DNA of 7,640 nucleotides from CAZISM01 sp964541895 (GTDB lineage: Bacteria; Zhuqueibacterota; Zhuqueibacteria; Residuimicrobiales; Residuimicrobiaceae). A program made the translations under genes and the position numbers. The stretch's first letter is position 1. Each line of letters opens with the position of its first letter. The notes beneath the pieces are model-generated. The model worked only from the letters and a program-made list of their open reading frames with translations. It did no database searches and was not told the DNA's origin. This document shows, piece after piece, positions 6,526-7,640 of the stretch. The stretch spans positions 1-7,640 of the forward strand of contig CAZISM010000197.1 of assembly GCA_964541895.1 (NCBI GenBank). The letters run 5' to 3'.

Positions 6526-7640
6526 CTATAGTGAATAAGCCAGGCCGAAGGAAATCAAACGTCCGATTTTCCAGCGTTCTGCGGTCTTGTCGCCAGTGGT
6601 GGTGCGCTGCATCATTTTCAGGTCCTGGTTGAGCAGATCTTTTACAGCCAGTTTGATGGTCAGATGCTTCACCAGTTTGGCTGAAGCGCTTATATCCACT
6701 TGATCGCGCGGCAATTCGATAATGTCGCCCAGGTTGGCAAAGCCGACGCGTGATATTTTTTCGCCCACCTTGTTGTAGATCAATGAGGCGGTATAGCGGC
6801 CGGAAAATTTCTGGAAATACAAGCCGAAATTGGATATATAATCGGCTTGACCCTGCAACGGCCTTTTAGCCGTCTGAAATCCGCTTACCTCATGTACTTT
6901 GATTTGCGAATGGATGAGGCTGAGATTTCCAACAAACGAGAAATTGCGCAACAGCGGTGCGACAAAATCCAATTTCTTTTTCAATTCAAATTCGACACCA
7001 TAATTTTGCGCGGCTTTGGCGTTTGCATAGGAACGGATGGGTTCAAAGCCGGAGGCGGCAATGAGAATCTGTTCGATCGGATCACGGAAAGATTTGAAGA
7101 AACCGCTGATCGAGACCATTTCGAGGTTGCCGGGATAGAATTCCAGTCGTAAATCGGAATTGGTTATCAGACTTTGTTTCAATTGTGTGTTGCCCTGTAC
7201 CGATTCATTAGCCAAAAAATCGAAATAACTGAACGGAGCCATCTCACGAAACTCGGGACGAGCGAGGGTTTTACTGAACGCGGCGCGGATGTTGATTTTA
7301 GGCGTAGCGACGTAAGCGATGTTGATGCTGGGCAGCCAATGGTTGTACGTCGGATGTACCCGGACGGTCTCATTGAGCAATGTATAGGATGTCAGGCTCT
7401 GGGCGGATTTTTCATAACGGACGCCGGCCACCACCTTGATGCGTGGAATCGGATCGAATTGCGTCATGACGTAGGATGCGTAAACCGATTGGTCGGAGGT
7501 GTAGCTGTCCGACGGTTTGGTAATTTCCGTCACTTCGATAAACCGGTCGTTAAAGTTCTCTGCGGCGAATATCTGTTCCACCGGACGGGTCATCAGTTGA
7601 TCTTCTGCGATAAAGTCGCCACCCGGCAGGTTGCGGAAAC
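6526..7640 (-). CDS. TonB-dependent outer-membrane receptor, C-terminal beta-barrel part (5'-truncated by window edge)
   Basis: The minus-strand frame is open from the right edge to TAG at 6526-6528, giving about 370 C-terminal residues; signal peptide, plug domain and any carboxypeptidase-like domain lie outside. An internal ATG at 7593 is not the true start, because barrel-type sequence continues upstream of it. Typical barrel features are amphipathic strands (VYASYVMTQFDPIPRIKVVAGVRYE), 'LPSINIAYVATPKINIRAAFSKTLARPEFREMAP' and 'GNTQLKQSLITNSDLRLEFYPGN', followed by 'ISGFFKSFRDPIEQI', the usual late-barrel pattern of TonB-dependent receptors. Such receptors import bulky or scarce substrates such as siderophores, cobalamin or oligosaccharides using TonB-ExbBD energy. 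The protein ends in LISFGLAYSL, with leucine instead of the more common C-terminal phenylalanine. The substrate cannot be told from this part; the neighbouring T9SS-type protein may be a partner. Confidence 0.9.
   Translation of the reverse strand, partial: FRNLPGGDFIAEDQLMTRPVEQIFAAENFNDRFIEVTEITKPSDSYTSDQSVYASYVMTQFDPIPRIKVVAGVRYEKSAQSLTSYTLLNETVRVHPTYNHWLPSINIAYVATPKINIRAAFSKTLARPEFREMAPFSYFDFLANESVQGNTQLKQSLITNSDLRLEFYPGNLEMVSISGFFKSFRDPIEQILIAASGFEPIRSYANAKAAQNYGVEFELKKKLDFVAPLLRNFSFVGNLSLIHSQIKVHEVSGFQTAKRPLQGQADYISNFGLYFQKFSGRYTASLIYNKVGEKISRVGFANLGDIIELPRDQVDISASAKLVKHLTIKLAVKDLLNQDLKMMQRTTTGDKTAERWKIGRLISFGLAYSL

Overview
The window looks like a scaffold piece from a Gram-negative bacterium of the FCB superphylum (Bacteroidota / Ignavibacteria / Calditrichota / KSB1-like). 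Two predicted secreted proteins end in a type A type IX secretion (T9SS) C-terminal sorting domain with the 'QNYPNPFN' signature. There is also a TonB-dependent outer-membrane receptor and a WG-repeat lipoprotein. Genus or species cannot be read from the sequence. One 100-N scaffold gap (5619-5718) interrupts a gene, so this is a draft, possibly metagenomic, assembly.

Layout. (1) 1-1123, minus strand: a predicted lipoprotein whose C-terminus lies beyond the left edge. It joins an ExbD/TolR-like periplasmic domain to at least six WG repeats. A good sigma70-type promoter precedes it. (2) 1124-1323: divergent intergenic region. (3) 1324-5277, plus strand: a tight three-gene cluster with gaps of 30 and 24 bp. 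It encodes a large secreted GH99-like/DUF5010-like glycoside hydrolase with a duplicated beta-sandwich module and a T9SS sorting domain, a small membrane protein with faint VanZ-like motifs, and a calcineurin-like metallophosphoesterase. (4) 5278-5372: short convergent spacer. (5) 5373-6319, minus strand: a secreted, probably beta-helical protein with a T9SS sorting domain, broken by the N gap. (6) 6320-6525: intergenic region with a perfect 13-bp hairpin. (7) 6526-7640, minus strand: the C-terminal part of a TonB-dependent receptor whose N-terminus lies beyond the right edge.

How the genes may work together (inference). The receptor and the beta-helix protein lie in tandem and resemble a receptor plus exported surface-protein pair. 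The glycoside hydrolase is built for cell-surface or secreted attack on an alpha-linked glycan, perhaps mannan-like. Nothing here shows that the two units share a substrate. The least conventional items are the ExbD-like/WG-repeat lipoprotein and the hydrolase architecture in which two copies of one beta-sandwich module flank the catalytic barrel. I found no RNA gene, insertion sequence, CRISPR array or defence system.
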